From contig NZ_VDQT01000003.1 in NCBI RefSeq assembly GCF_007667275.1, positions 1 through 64,000 on the forward strand: a stretch of 64,000 nt of DNA, given 5' to 3'. This document shows positions 1 to 7,971 of this stretch, in pieces. The position numbers were made by a program, and so were the translations under genes. The notes beneath the pieces were generated by a model. It was given only the letters and a program-made list of their open reading frames with translations. It searched no databases and had not been told where the DNA came from. Source of the stretch: Stenotrophomonas rhizophila (GTDB lineage: Bacteria > Pseudomonadota > Gammaproteobacteria > Xanthomonadales > Xanthomonadaceae). How positions within the stretch are numbered: the first letter of the stretch is position 1; each line of letters opens with the position of its first letter.

Positions 1-216
1 CCCTGGCAAAGTAAAGGAGGAGGGGGCGGCCGCAGGCCGACGCCGGGGGACATTTGCATAGGGACCTGCCGGCCGCGGCGGGGCCCCCCACGCTCGCGAT
101 GAGCCTGATCGAAGAACCCGCACCAGGCTTCCAAGCCCCGCGGAAAGCGACGCTTCACTCCGACGGGAGAAGAACCTTTTTTGTGTCCGCATCCAGGCAG
201 CGGGTGCGGATCGCGC

Positions 217-246
217 AAAAGACAACGGCCCCTTTCGGGGCCGTTG
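217..246 (-). terminator. Rho-independent terminator of the TonB-dependent receptor
   Basis: A 10-bp perfect inverted repeat, CAACGGCCCC (223-232) and GGGGCCGTTG (237-246), has a TTTC loop and is followed on the minus strand by a short T-rich run (217-221). It lies about 30 bases past the receptor stop codon, as expected for an intrinsic terminator. Confidence 0.85.
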
Positions 247-274
247 CTGCATCAGGTACGGATCAGTGGATCGA

Positions 275-3154
275 TCAGAACTTCTGCTTGTACTGCATGT
301 AGATGAAGCGACCGATGTCGTAGCCGCCGTAGTAGGCGTACTGCGAGTTCGGCGCCGAGTACATCGCCGGGCCGTAGTGGTCGAACACGTTGCGGGCACC
401 GATGGCGATGGTGGAGTTCCACGGGGCGTTCCAGGAGAACTGGACGTCGTGGAAGGTGGTGGCGCCACGCTCGTTCTGCGGCGAGTTGCGGACCGGATCC
501 GGCGACTGGAAGTCCGGCAGGGTGCATTCGTCGTCGAAGTAGCAGTCTTCCTTCACGCCGGAGAAGTAACGGGTACCCCAGGTGATGCCGAAGTCGCCCA
601 GTTCCCAGCCCACGCTCAGGTTCGAACGCAGACGGAAGTTGCTGCCGAACCCGTTGTAGATCTGCACCGGGGAGTCATCGTTTGCCGTCTTCAGGACGTT
701 CTTGGTGACGTAGGTGTTCTGCAGGCTGAAGTTGAAGGCACCGTAGGTGTCGGTTTCGTAGCGGTAGCTTGCGTCGAAATCGAAGCCTTCGGTTTCGATG
801 AAGCCGGCGTTGCGGCTGCCGAACGTCATCGAGTTGACATAGCCCAGGGCCGGGTCACGGGTGAAGGTGGTGCAGCGCTCGGCCACGCCCAGCACGTAGC
901 AGTCGTTCAGCTGGTCGGCCGGGGTGTCATCGACGATCGTGTTCTCGATCTTGATGTTGAACCAGTCCAGGCTCAGGTTCAGGCCCTGGGCGAAGGTCGG
1001 GCTCCACACCAGGCCCACGGTCTTGGACTTGGAGGTTTCCGGGGTCAGGTTCGGGTTCGAACCAGAGGTGAACGGAACCGGGCTCTGCTGGTTGCGACCG
1101 TCGACCGGAACGAAGCCCTGTTCCAGCTGGCGGTAGTTCGGGGCCAGGCCGGCAGCGGCGCAGCGACCGGCGGTGGCCGGATCGATCGCAGCCTGGCCGT
1201 AGACCGAGTCGCACGGATCGGTGAAGTACGCGAAGGTCTGCGAGCTGCCGCCGTACAGGTCGGCGATGGTCGGCGCGCGGAAGCCTTCAGCGTAGGTGGC
1301 ACGGACCAGCAGCTGGTCGATCGGACGCCACTTCAGGCCGAACTTGCTGTTGACGGTGTCGCCGAAGGTGCTGAAGTCGGAATAGCGGGTCGCCGCGCTC
1401 AGGCTCAGTTCCTTGGCACCCGGCAGGTCAGCCAGGATCGGCAGGTTGAGTTCCAGGTAGAACTCGTTGACGTCGTAGGTGCCGCCGGTCGGGCCTGCGG
1501 CCAGGTCGGTGGAGTAGCCGGTCTGCGACAGTGCGTCCGGGTTGAATTCACCCTTTTCTTCGCGGTACTCGTAGCCCAACGCGAAGCCCAGGTCGCCGGC
1601 AGGCAGGGTCACGATGCTACCCGCGAGGTTCGCGTAGTAGGAGGTCATCGTGGTTTCGCCGGTGGCGTGGGTGGTCGGGAACAGGAACTGCTGCAGGTCG
1701 CTGTTGCCGGTCAGGCCGCCGTCGCCGGTACGGCCGAACGGAATGAGCGGGTTCCACGGCACGCAGCCGCCCGGACCCGGACCGTAGGTCGGGTTGGTGC
1801 CGGCGGTCAGGCCATCGGCCGAGCCGCATTCCACGCGGCCGGTAGCGGCGTTGTAGAACGATTCGCCGGTGGCGGCGTTGACCGACAGGACGTTGTAGTT
1901 GCCGGTCTGCTTCTGCAGGTTCTCGGAGTTCTGGTACAGGTAGCCGACTTCCCAGTCGAAGTACTTGTCATTGAACTGGAACGAACCCTGCAGCGAGCCA
2001 CCGAAGCGGAAGGTGGTCAGCTGGTTGGTCGAGACGCGCGGCACTTCCCAGCCACGACGGACGAAGGTCATGTCTTCGCCGAACGGGTTGTAGTAGCTGT
2101 CTTCCGACCAGATGCTGCCCAGGTCCGAGTAAGCGGTGGACTGGAACGGGTAGCCGGCCACCTGGGCCTGCGACTCACGACGGGTGTACAGCAGGTCGCC
2201 GCTGAAACGCACGTTGTCGGTGATGTCGTACTGGACGTTGCTGAAGATGCTGCGACGCTCGGTCGGCGTGATCAGCTGCATCTGCTGGTTGGAGTTGCTC
2301 ACGTCACCGGTGATCGGGGTGGCATCCAGCGTGTGGTAGTTGGCCGGGTTGGTCGGATCGGCGCCGCGGTTCAGCACCAGCTGCGGGCCACCCGAGACGC
2401 GACGTGCCGAGCCCCACTGGCTGACCGTGGTCCAGCCGTTGAGCGGGTGGCGGTTGGTCAGCGAGGACTCGGAGAACCAGCGGTCCTTGGCCCACACGGC
2501 TTCTTCATCGGAGTACTCGGCACCGACGGTGATCGAGCCACGCTCGCCGGTGAAGCCAGCGACGAAGTCGAAGCTCTGCTTCTTGCCGTCGCCTTCGCTG
2601 TACTGGCCGCTGTAGACGTTGGCTTCCATGCCTTCGAAGTTCTTGCGGGTGATGATGTTCACCACGCCGGCCATCGCGTCGGAGCCGTAGATCGAGGACG
2701 CGCCGTCCTTCAGGACGTCGATGCGCTCGACGACGACCGACGGGATCTGCGAGACGTCCTGGTAGCCGCTGGTGCTGCCGCCGAGGCGCTTGCCGTCGAC
2801 CAGGATCAGGGTGCGCTGGGCGCCCAGGTTGCGCAGGTCGATGTAGAAGCCGCCGACGTTTTCGCCGGAGGACAGCGGTTCGGAACGGCTGATGGCCGGG
2901 GAGCCGGCGGCAGAGATGTTCTGCAGCACGTCGGCAACGGTCTTGAAGCCACTCTTTTCGATCGAGGCGCGGCTGATGCTGAGCACCGGCTGTGCGGTTT
3001 CGGTGTCGACCTGGCGGATGCGCGAACCGGTGACCGAGATGCGGTCCAGGTTGGTCGTGTTGGTCTCTTCCTGAGCCTGGGCGGTGGCGCTGCTGGCCGC
3101 TACGACCAGCGCAACGACCACTGCGTCACGCAGCTTGTTGGACTTAAAGTTCAT
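275..3154 (-). CDS. TonB-dependent outer membrane receptor
   Basis: This 959-residue protein is a TonB-dependent receptor: a 22-strand outer membrane barrel with an N-terminal plug, taking up a bulky substrate with energy from TonB-ExbBD. A signal peptide ends near ATAQAQ (about residue 28). A TonB-box-like stretch (DRISVTGSRI) follows. The plug domain (about 45-165) contains LVDGKRLG and VERIDVLKDGASSIYGSDAM, both classic plug signatures. The barrel fills the rest and ends in an aromatic residue (YKQKF), the usual insertion signal. The ATG has a GGAG site just upstream. The size matches the long receptors typical of Xanthomonadaceae, which often take up plant or peptide-derived compounds; the substrate cannot be read from the sequence. 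No TonB or transporter gene is adjacent, and a terminator follows the gene. Confidence 0.93.
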   Translation of the reverse strand: MNFKSNKLRDAVVVALVVAASSATAQAQEETNTTNLDRISVTGSRIRQVDTETAQPVLSISRASIEKSGFKTVADVLQNISAAGSPAISRSEPLSSGENVGGFYIDLRNLGAQRTLILVDGKRLGGSTSGYQDVSQIPSVVVERIDVLKDGASSIYGSDAMAGVVNIITRKNFEGMEANVYSGQYSEGDGKKQSFDFVAGFTGERGSITVGAEYSDEEAVWAKDRWFSESSLTNRHPLNGWTTVSQWGSARRVSGGPQLVLNRGADPTNPANYHTLDATPITGDVSNSNQQMQLITPTERRSIFSNVQYDITDNVRFSGDLLYTRRESQAQVAGYPFQSTAYSDLGSIWSEDSYYNPFGEDMTFVRRGWEVPRVSTNQLTTFRFGGSLQGSFQFNDKYFDWEVGYLYQNSENLQKQTGNYNVLSVNAATGESFYNAATGRVECGSADGLTAGTNPTYGPGPGGCVPWNPLIPFGRTGDGGLTGNSDLQQFLFPTTHATGETTMTSYYANLAGSIVTLPAGDLGFALGYEYREEKGEFNPDALSQTGYSTDLAAGPTGGTYDVNEFYLELNLPILADLPGAKELSLSAATRYSDFSTFGDTVNSKFGLKWRPIDQLLVRATYAEGFRAPTIADLYGGSSQTFAYFTDPCDSVYGQAAIDPATAGRCAAAGLAPNYRQLEQGFVPVDGRNQQSPVPFTSGSNPNLTPETSKSKTVGLVWSPTFAQGLNLSLDWFNIKIENTIVDDTPADQLNDCYVLGVAERCTTFTRDPALGYVNSMTFGSRNAGFIETEGFDFDASYRYETDTYGAFNFSLQNTYVTKNVLKTANDDSPVQIYNGFGSNFRLRSNLSVGWELGDFGITWGTRYFSGVKEDCYFDDECTLPDFQSPDPVRNSPQNERGATTFHDVQFSWNAPWNSTIAIGARNVFDHYGPAMYSAPNSQYAYYGGYDIGRFIYMQYKQKF

Positions 3155-3510
3155 TGCTCTCTCTCTCCAAGGGAATCTTGGGTATTCACTGGGGTGTTTG
3201 CCTCAGGCGGTGCCAACAAGAGCACCAAAGACCAGAAGGCTGACTCGATAGTAACTGCCAGTCCGCAAGAATTAAAGTAGCGTTAATGAAGTCTGTGATC
3301 TGTGTGAAATTCGGCAAAGTCCTTGTGGATCAAGCGTCTGGCGCTGTCGCAAACAGCTGGATGGTCAATTGTTAAAAAAATGTTAGCAAAATAGTTGCAG
3401 TTGATTTGTCACGTTCTGTATCAGGTGGATGTGTTTCAGGGACGCAGGAACGACAAAGGCGCGCCATGGGCGCGCCTTTTCGGGTCCGGCCTGCGACAAG
3501 GCGCGGGCGG
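3155..3510. other. AT-rich intergenic region with the receptor leader
   Basis: These 356 bases lie between two minus-strand genes. The stretch at about 3284-3454 is clearly richer in A and T than the rest of the window, including a run of seven A at 3375-3381. It probably holds the receptor promoter and a long leader (minus-strand reading). I could not fix -35 and -10 boxes with confidence. The upstream gene's terminator sits at 3455-3480. No open frame here looks like a gene. Confidence 0.5.
3455..3480 (-). terminator. Terminator hairpin downstream of the secreted beta-rich protein
   Basis: AAAGGCGCGCC (3455-3465) and GGCGCGCCTTT (3469-3479) form an 11-bp perfect stem with a 3-base loop, about 30 bases after the stop of the gene at 3511. 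A/T flanks on both sides mean it could act in both directions. Confidence 0.75.
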
Positions 3511-4368
3511 TTACAGGTCCTGTTCGTAGCGGACGTAGGGCACGGTGCCTTCGTCGGTGCTCTCGTTGCGCGGGGCGAACGGGTTCTTGCCCCGGGTGAC
3601 CACGTTTTCGGCGCCAACCGTGAGCTGGCCGCTCCACGGGGTGCGCCAGGTCAGGCCGACGCCCAGGCCTTCCCATTTGCCGGGCTGGCCGGGCACATCG
3701 ACCACGCGGCCGATGATGTTGCCGCTGAAATTGCCGTAGCCCGCACCCAGGGTGAGGCTCTTGCTGTCCCACCGGTCCACCAGCGCCGGGGAGACGTCGG
3801 ACAGCGGCACCAGCCGGGCCTTGGCATAGGTGCCACCAATGGACACGAAGCCTTCGCGGCCGATGTTCTTCTGGCCGAACACGGTCAGGTCGTTCTGTTC
3901 GGCGCGCAGTGCCGGCGACTTGTTCGGGCCGGCCAGCCAGGCCGGCAGGGTGTCCTTGCCGGTGCCGGCGGTAATCCCCAGCCGACCGCCGGGGCGGTTG
4001 AAGGCGGCGGTACCGGTCACCCGACGGCTCAGGCCGTTGTCGTCATCGTCGCCCAGGCTGGCCAGCATGCAATGACTGGCCAGGCCGCTGATGCTGGTGC
4101 CCCGGCTGCTGTTGCAGAGCAGGCCCAGCGAGTCGCCCGAGGACAAGCCGAACGCGGCGTCCAGCGAGCTGCGCCCGAAATGCCAGCGTGCGCCCGCGGC
4201 CTGTTCGCCGGTGGGTTCCAGGTACAGCAGGGCTTCGACCTTGCCACTGCCTTTGTTCCACACCGGGATGACGGTGCTGTCCTGGCGTGCCTTGGACTGC
4301 GCATGCGCGCCCGGGATCGCGGCGAGGGCGATCATCAGGGCCAGCGGTAGACGCAGAAGGGAGCGCAT
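3511..4368 (-). CDS. Secreted, beta-rich putative outer membrane protein of unknown function
   Basis: This 285-residue protein has a clear signal peptide (MRSLLRLPLALMIALAAIPGAHAQ). The mature part is rich in alternating polar/apolar stretches and glycine, for example TLGAGYGNFSGNIIGRVVDV and LTVGAENVVTRGKNPF. The C-terminus YVRYEQDL is very like the last strand of Xanthomonad TonB-dependent receptors. I infer a small outer membrane beta barrel or a barrel-like periplasmic protein. There is no plug domain and it is far too short to be a receptor. Two cysteines (in LLCNSS and SHCMLAS) could form a disulfide. It has its own terminator and stands between the receptor and hslO, so it is probably monocistronic. 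I do not recognise a characterised family. Confidence 0.7.
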   Translation of the reverse strand: MRSLLRLPLALMIALAAIPGAHAQSKARQDSTVIPVWNKGSGKVEALLYLEPTGEQAAGARWHFGRSSLDAAFGLSSGDSLGLLCNSSRGTSISGLASHCMLASLGDDDDNGLSRRVTGTAAFNRPGGRLGITAGTGKDTLPAWLAGPNKSPALRAEQNDLTVFGQKNIGREGFVSIGGTYAKARLVPLSDVSPALVDRWDSKSLTLGAGYGNFSGNIIGRVVDVPGQPGKWEGLGVGLTWRTPWSGQLTVGAENVVTRGKNPFAPRNESTDEGTVPYVRYEQDL

Positions 4369-4471
4369 GGGAACTCTCAGACAGCAGCGTTGAGCACAAG
4401 TTCCCGCCGAAGCGGGACACTGATCCTAGGGTGTTTATGATTTCTTAACAAGTCTTGGTTCTCCCCAGAAC

Positions 4472-4499
4472 AAAACTCGTGCGGTGGTGCCACCGGCAC
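4472..4499 (-). terminator. Terminator of hslO
   Basis: On the minus strand, GTGCCGGTGG pairs with CCACCGCAC (one bulged C) and is followed by GAGTTTTG. It begins about 18 bases after the hslO stop codon at 4517-4519. Confidence 0.65.
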
Positions 4500-4516
4500 C
4501 TTGCTCATCCAGGCAG

Positions 4517-5410
4517 TTACTGAAGCCGTTCAGGCGCCGGTACCGAAGCGGCGGCGTCGTGGAACAGTATGTCGAATTCCGTCAACGGAAAGTGATACTC
4601 CCGTCCGCAGAATTCGCAACGGATCTCAACGGCGCCAGTGGGTTCGGCGGCGGCGCGGGCTTCGTCCTCGCCCAGCGACTGCAGCATGGCCTCGACCCGC
4701 TCGCGCGAGCAGGAGCAGGCGAAGCGCAGCGGGTGCCCGCCCAGCAGCTCCGGCTGCTCTTCATGGAACAGGCGGTACAGCAGGGTGTCGGCGGCGACGT
4801 CCAGCAGTTCCTGCTTGCCGAGGGTGTCGAACAGGGCGCTGGCGCGGGTCCAGCCGTCGGTGTCGCCCTCGTCGCCGGGCAGCTTCTGCAGCAGCAGGCC
4901 GGCGGCACGGGTGCCGTCGCAGGCCAGCAGAAGGCGGGTCGGCAGCTGCTCGGACTGGCGGAAGTAGTCTTCGAACGCTTCGTCCAGGGCGGCGGCATCC
5001 AGGCCGACCAGGCTCTGGTAACGCTGCGGTTCGCGCGGGTCCAGCCCGGGGTTTTCGACGGTGATGGCCAGCAGGGCGTCGTCGCCGAGGCGGGTCAGGT
5101 CGCGCGGGGCGTCGCCCTCGCCGGACAGCTGGACGATGCCGCGCAGGGTGCCGGCGGCGGTGCATTCGGCGAACAGGGTACGCAGGGCGGTGCCGCTGCG
5201 CAGCTGGACCGAAAGCCGGCCGTCGACCTTGGTGTGGCCGGTGAACAGGGCCGAGGCGACGCAGGCTTCGCCGAGCAGTTCGGCGGCGGCGGGCGGATAG
5301 GGGCCGTGGGAGAGGATTTCCTGCCAGGCGGCGTCGAGGTGGACGTGCACGCCGCGCACGCCGGCGTCGGGAAGCAGGAAGCGGACGAGGGAATCGGTAT
5401 GGGCGGTCAT
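4517..5410 (-). CDS. hslO: Redox-regulated chaperone Hsp33
   Basis: Hsp33 is a cytoplasmic holdase that binds unfolding proteins when oxidised. This 297-residue protein has the family length. Its C-terminal redox switch is complete: CSC, 30 residues, then CEFC, the four zinc-binding cysteines that form disulfides under oxidative stress. The N-terminal chaperone domain carries the [15 protein letters not shown] region. I chose the ATG at 5410 ([11 protein letters not shown]); the frame continues upstream but without family similarity. The gene is divergent from mtgA with about 83 bases between their starts, so promoters for both must lie there. Confidence 0.95.
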   Translation of the reverse strand: MTAHTDSLVRFLLPDAGVRGVHVHLDAAWQEILSHGPYPPAAAELLGEACVASALFTGHTKVDGRLSVQLRSGTALRTLFAECTAAGTLRGIVQLSGEGDAPRDLTRLGDDALLAITVENPGLDPREPQRYQSLVGLDAAALDEAFEDYFRQSEQLPTRLLLACDGTRAAGLLLQKLPGDEGDTDGWTRASALFDTLGKQELLDVAADTLLYRLFHEEQPELLGGHPLRFACSCSRERVEAMLQSLGEDEARAAAEPTGAVEIRCEFCGREYHFPLTEFDILFHDAAASVPAPERLQ

Positions 5411-5493
5411 CGGGTAAGGGGCTGCGCTTAAGTAATGGGGGCCGGTTGCCGGATAATGCGCCGACCACCGTGCAAGCAGAGGATGCACCAGTA

Positions 5494-6243
5494 ATGGGGG
5501 CAGAGCGCAGCAACAACAAGGCCGGACCGGGCCGGGAACCATCGCGTCGGCGCCGCTGGCGCTGGAAGTACCTGCTGTGGCTGCCGGTGCTGTTCGTGGC
5601 CGGGAGCGTGCTGCAGGTGGGGATACTGCGCTTCGTCGATCCGCCGTTGTCGACGGTGATGCTGTGGCGGTACGGCGAGTCGCTGGGCCAGGGCGACTGG
5701 GGGTTCCGGCTGCACTACCAGTGGCGCGACCTGGACCAGATGGCGCCGAGCCTGCCGATTTCGCTGGTGGCGGCGGAGGACCAGCGCTTCCCGCAGCACA
5801 ACGGCTTCGATCTGAAGGCGATTGAAAAGGCGCGCGACCACAATGCGCGCGGCGGGCGGCTGCGCGGGGCCAGTACGATCAGCCAGCAGGTGGCGAAGAA
5901 CCTGTTCCTCTGGCAGGGCCGCAGTTGGGTTCGCAAGGGGCTGGAGGTCTGGTACACGGTGTTGATCGAGGCGCTGTGGCCGAAGTCGAGGATCCTGGAG
6001 ATGTACGCGAACATCGCGGAATTCGGCGATGGGATCTACGGTGCGCAGGCGGCGTCGCGCGGGTTCTGGAACAAGGACGCGGCGCGCCTGACGCCGGCGG
6101 AGAGCGCGAAACTGGCGGCGGTGCTGCCGGCGCCGCGCCGCTACAATGCGGCGCGACCGGGGCCCTACGTGCAGCGTCGGGCAAACTGGATCCAGCGCCA
6201 GGCCCGGCAGCTGGGAGGCGATGCCTACCTGCAGGAGGATTGA
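5494..6243 (+). CDS. mtgA: Monofunctional biosynthetic peptidoglycan transglycosylase
   Basis: MtgA polymerises lipid II into glycan strands at the periplasmic face of the inner membrane, without transpeptidase activity. The 249-residue protein has an Arg-rich cytoplasmic tail, one membrane span ([18 protein letters not shown], about residues 27-45) and a GT51 domain. Key motifs are visible: [14 protein letters not shown] with the catalytic Glu, [20 protein letters not shown], and [20 protein letters not shown] with the second acidic residue. A TTG 48 bases upstream is open, but the ATG at 5494 sits behind AGAGGA and gives a normal N-terminus. It lies 6 bases from the glycosyltransferase that follows, so the two are probably co-transcribed. 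Confidence 0.94.
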   Translation: MGAERSNNKAGPGREPSRRRRWRWKYLLWLPVLFVAGSVLQVGILRFVDPPLSTVMLWRYGESLGQGDWGFRLHYQWRDLDQMAPSLPISLVAAEDQRFPQHNGFDLKAIEKARDHNARGGRLRGASTISQQVAKNLFLWQGRSWVRKGLEVWYTVLIEALWPKSRILEMYANIAEFGDGIYGAQAASRGFWNKDAARLTPAESAKLAAVLPAPRRYNAARPGPYVQRRANWIQRQARQLGGDAYLQED

Positions 6244-6249
6244 GCAGCC

Positions 6250-7269
6250 ATGCGCAATGAACGCCTTACCCTGGTCATCGCGGCGCACAACGAGGCGCTG
6301 GCGCTGCCGCTGCTGCATCCGCGGCTGCGCGCGGTGCTGGACGGGCTGGAGGGCATCGAGGGCCGGATCGTGTACGTGGACGACGGCAGCACGGATGCGA
6401 CGTGGCAGGTGATGCAGGCACTGGCGGCGGACGACGACAGCGTGGGGGTGTTGCGGCTGTCGCGCAATTTCGGCAAGGAGGCGGCGCTGACGGCGGGGCT
6501 GGACCGGGTCGAGGGCGGGGCGGCGATGATCCTGGATGCGGATGGGCAGGATCCGCCGGAGCTGATTCCCGAGTTCGTGGCGCTGTGGCGGCAGGGATAC
6601 GACAACATCTATGGGACGCGGCAGGAGCGCGACGGGGAGACGTGGCTGAAGCGGAGTACGTCGTCGGCGTTCTACCGGGTGATCGGTCGCCTGTCGAAAA
6701 CGCCGATTCCGGCCGATACGGGCGATTTCCGTCTGCTGTCGCCGCGTGCGCTGGAGGCGCTGGGCCAGCTGCGTGAGCGGCACCGGTTCATGAAGGGGTT
6801 GTTCGGCTGGGTGGGGTTTCGGCGCAAGGCGTTGCCGTACCACCGGCATGCGCGGATGGTGGGCGATACGAAGTTCGGGTTCTGGAGGTTGTGGAACTTC
6901 GCGCTGGAGGGCATCACGAGTTTTTCGACGGTACCGCTGCGGGCGGCGACTTACCTGGGGCTGTTGACGGCCAGCGTTGCGTTCGTGTTCGGGGCGTGGG
7001 TGGTGGTGAAGGCGGCGCTGTACGGGGACCGGGTGGCGGGTTATCCGACGATGATGGCGGTGATCCTGTTCCTGGGCGGGGTGCAGTTGATCGCGCTGGG
7101 GCTGATCGGTGAATACCTGGGCCGATTGTACGAGGAGTCGAAGCAGCGGCCGTTGTACCTGGTTGACACCTGGCATGCACCGTTCGTGGCAGACTCGGCG
7201 GTGCATCCCATCGGTGGAGGGCAGCGAGATGACCACGGTACGACAGCTGTTGGAAGGCAAGTCCCCTGA
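6250..7269 (+). CDS. GT2 family glycosyltransferase, GtrB/ArnC-like membrane protein
   Basis: This 339-residue protein has an N-terminal GT-A domain and two C-terminal membrane spans (about residues 232-254 and 264-290). This is the architecture of polyprenyl-phosphate glycosyltransferases such as GtrB, ArnC and DPM synthases, which charge undecaprenyl phosphate with a sugar at the cytoplasmic face. Motifs: YVDDGSTDAT for nucleotide binding, DADGQDPPE with the DxD metal site, and RNFGKEAALTAGL. The sugar cannot be told. It follows mtgA by 6 bases. Its last 41 bases overlap the CBS-domain gene in another frame, and the polar tail after the second span (ending TTAVGRQVP) looks like read-on from that overlap. 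Confidence 0.85.
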   Translation: MRNERLTLVIAAHNEALALPLLHPRLRAVLDGLEGIEGRIVYVDDGSTDATWQVMQALAADDDSVGVLRLSRNFGKEAALTAGLDRVEGGAAMILDADGQDPPELIPEFVALWRQGYDNIYGTRQERDGETWLKRSTSSAFYRVIGRLSKTPIPADTGDFRLLSPRALEALGQLRERHRFMKGLFGWVGFRRKALPYHRHARMVGDTKFGFWRLWNFALEGITSFSTVPLRAATYLGLLTASVAFVFGAWVVVKAALYGDRVAGYPTMMAVILFLGGVQLIALGLIGEYLGRLYEESKQRPLYLVDTWHAPFVADSAVHPIGGGQRDDHGTTAVGRQVP

Positions 7270-7660
7270 GGTATTCGCGGTAGGTCCGGAATCGGCGGTG
7301 ATCGATGCGATCCGGCTGATGGCCGAGAAGAGCATCGGTGCGGTCGTGGTGATGGAGGGCGGCGATCTGGTCGGGATCCTGTCCGAGCGCGATTACGCGC
7401 GCAAGATCGTGTTGCACGAGCGCTCTTCGCGGACCACGCGAGTGAGCGAGATCATGACGGCGAAGGTGGTGACGGTAGCGCCGTCCGAACAGGTTGAACA
7501 TTGCCTGCAACTGGTGACTGATTACCGCATCCGCCACTTGCCCGTGGTGGACGGCAGCGGCGTGATCGGTGTGATCTCCATCGGCGATCTGGTCAAGTCG
7601 GTGATCGACGAGCAGGCGCAGAAGCTGGATCAGTTGCAGCAGTACATCGTGGCGGGTTGA
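7229..7660 (+). CDS. CBS-domain pair protein
   Basis: This 143-residue protein consists of two CBS domains (about residues 7-63 and 74-135), a module that binds adenosyl nucleotides such as AMP, ATP or SAM and usually regulates a partner. Typical elements are VIDAIRLMAEKSIGAVVVM, GILSERDYARKIVL, and the matching IRHLPVVDGSGVIGVISIGD of the second domain. No enzyme or channel domain is fused, so it probably acts as a stand-alone sensor. The ATG follows GGTGGAGG at 9 bases. It starts inside the end of the glycosyltransferase gene, so translation of the two may be coupled. Confidence 0.88.
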   Translation: MTTVRQLLEGKSPEVFAVGPESAVIDAIRLMAEKSIGAVVVMEGGDLVGILSERDYARKIVLHERSSRTTRVSEIMTAKVVTVAPSEQVEHCLQLVTDYRIRHLPVVDGSGVIGVISIGDLVKSVIDEQAQKLDQLQQYIVAG

Positions 7661-7727
7661 GTTCGCTGCTTGCTGTTTGCTGCTTTCTTGCCTACAGCTG
7701 AAAAGCAGCTGTTCATTGCTACGTGCT

Positions 7728-7841
7728 GGGGCGGCCGCCGGGCAGCCCCCTCCGGGACACGCCGTGAACCCATCCATGGGGGCTTGTCAAAAACATCCAT
7801 GTTTTTGACAGTCCCTACGGGGGCTACCCGGCGGCCGCCCC
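7728..7841. repeat. Nested long palindrome (114 bp), putative dispersed repeat and bidirectional terminator
   Basis: Outer arms at 7728-7750 and 7819-7841 match at 22 of 23 positions (GGGGCGGCCGCCGGG core). Inside, GGGAC (7754-7758) pairs with GTCCC (7811-7815), and TGTCAAAAACAT (7785-7796) pairs perfectly with ATGTTTTTGACA (7799-7810) across a 2-base loop. Similar elements with CCATCCATGGGGG-type cores are, to my recollection, repeated in Stenotrophomonas and Xanthomonas intergenic DNA. Confidence 0.7.
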
Positions 7842-7870
7842 CCCCTAGATTGTCGTGTGCGGTTGCCGCG

Positions 7871-7914
7871 GTAGGGTCGGTCGCCAGACGACCGCCGACC
7901 GACTTGGTCGGCAC
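7871..7914 (+). repeat. GTAG-headed double hairpin (SMAG-like repeat)
   Basis: GTAG at 7871 is followed by CGGTCG/CGACCG (7878-7883, 7889-7894) and GCCGACC/GGTCGGC (7894-7900, 7906-7912). The GCCGACC...GGTCGGC core is the same as in the SMAG-like copies at 60.5 and 63.7 kb. Confidence 0.6.
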
Positions 7915-7971
7915 GGTAACGCATGACCTTTGCCGGCGCGGCCGTTGACCTTTGTCTGTGCGCGGCACCCG

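Larger units (their letters stand above)
7661..7971. other. Intergenic region with large palindromic repeats
   Basis: These 311 bases lie between the convergent CBS-protein and AsmA-like genes. They contain the nested inverted repeat at 7728-7841 and a GTAG-headed double hairpin at 7871-7914, listed separately. I see no gene. The whole stretch is likely a transcription stop zone for both strands. Confidence 0.6.

Noticed and set aside
54..302. Possible small plus-strand gene at the left edge
   Set aside because: It crosses the receptor's terminator, has no ribosome binding site and its translation has no recognisable features.
266..3280. Open frame of 1004 codons on the plus strand opposite the TonB-dependent receptor
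   Set aside because: It is antisense to a clear receptor gene. Its translation is Val/Gly/Ala/Arg-rich shadow sequence.
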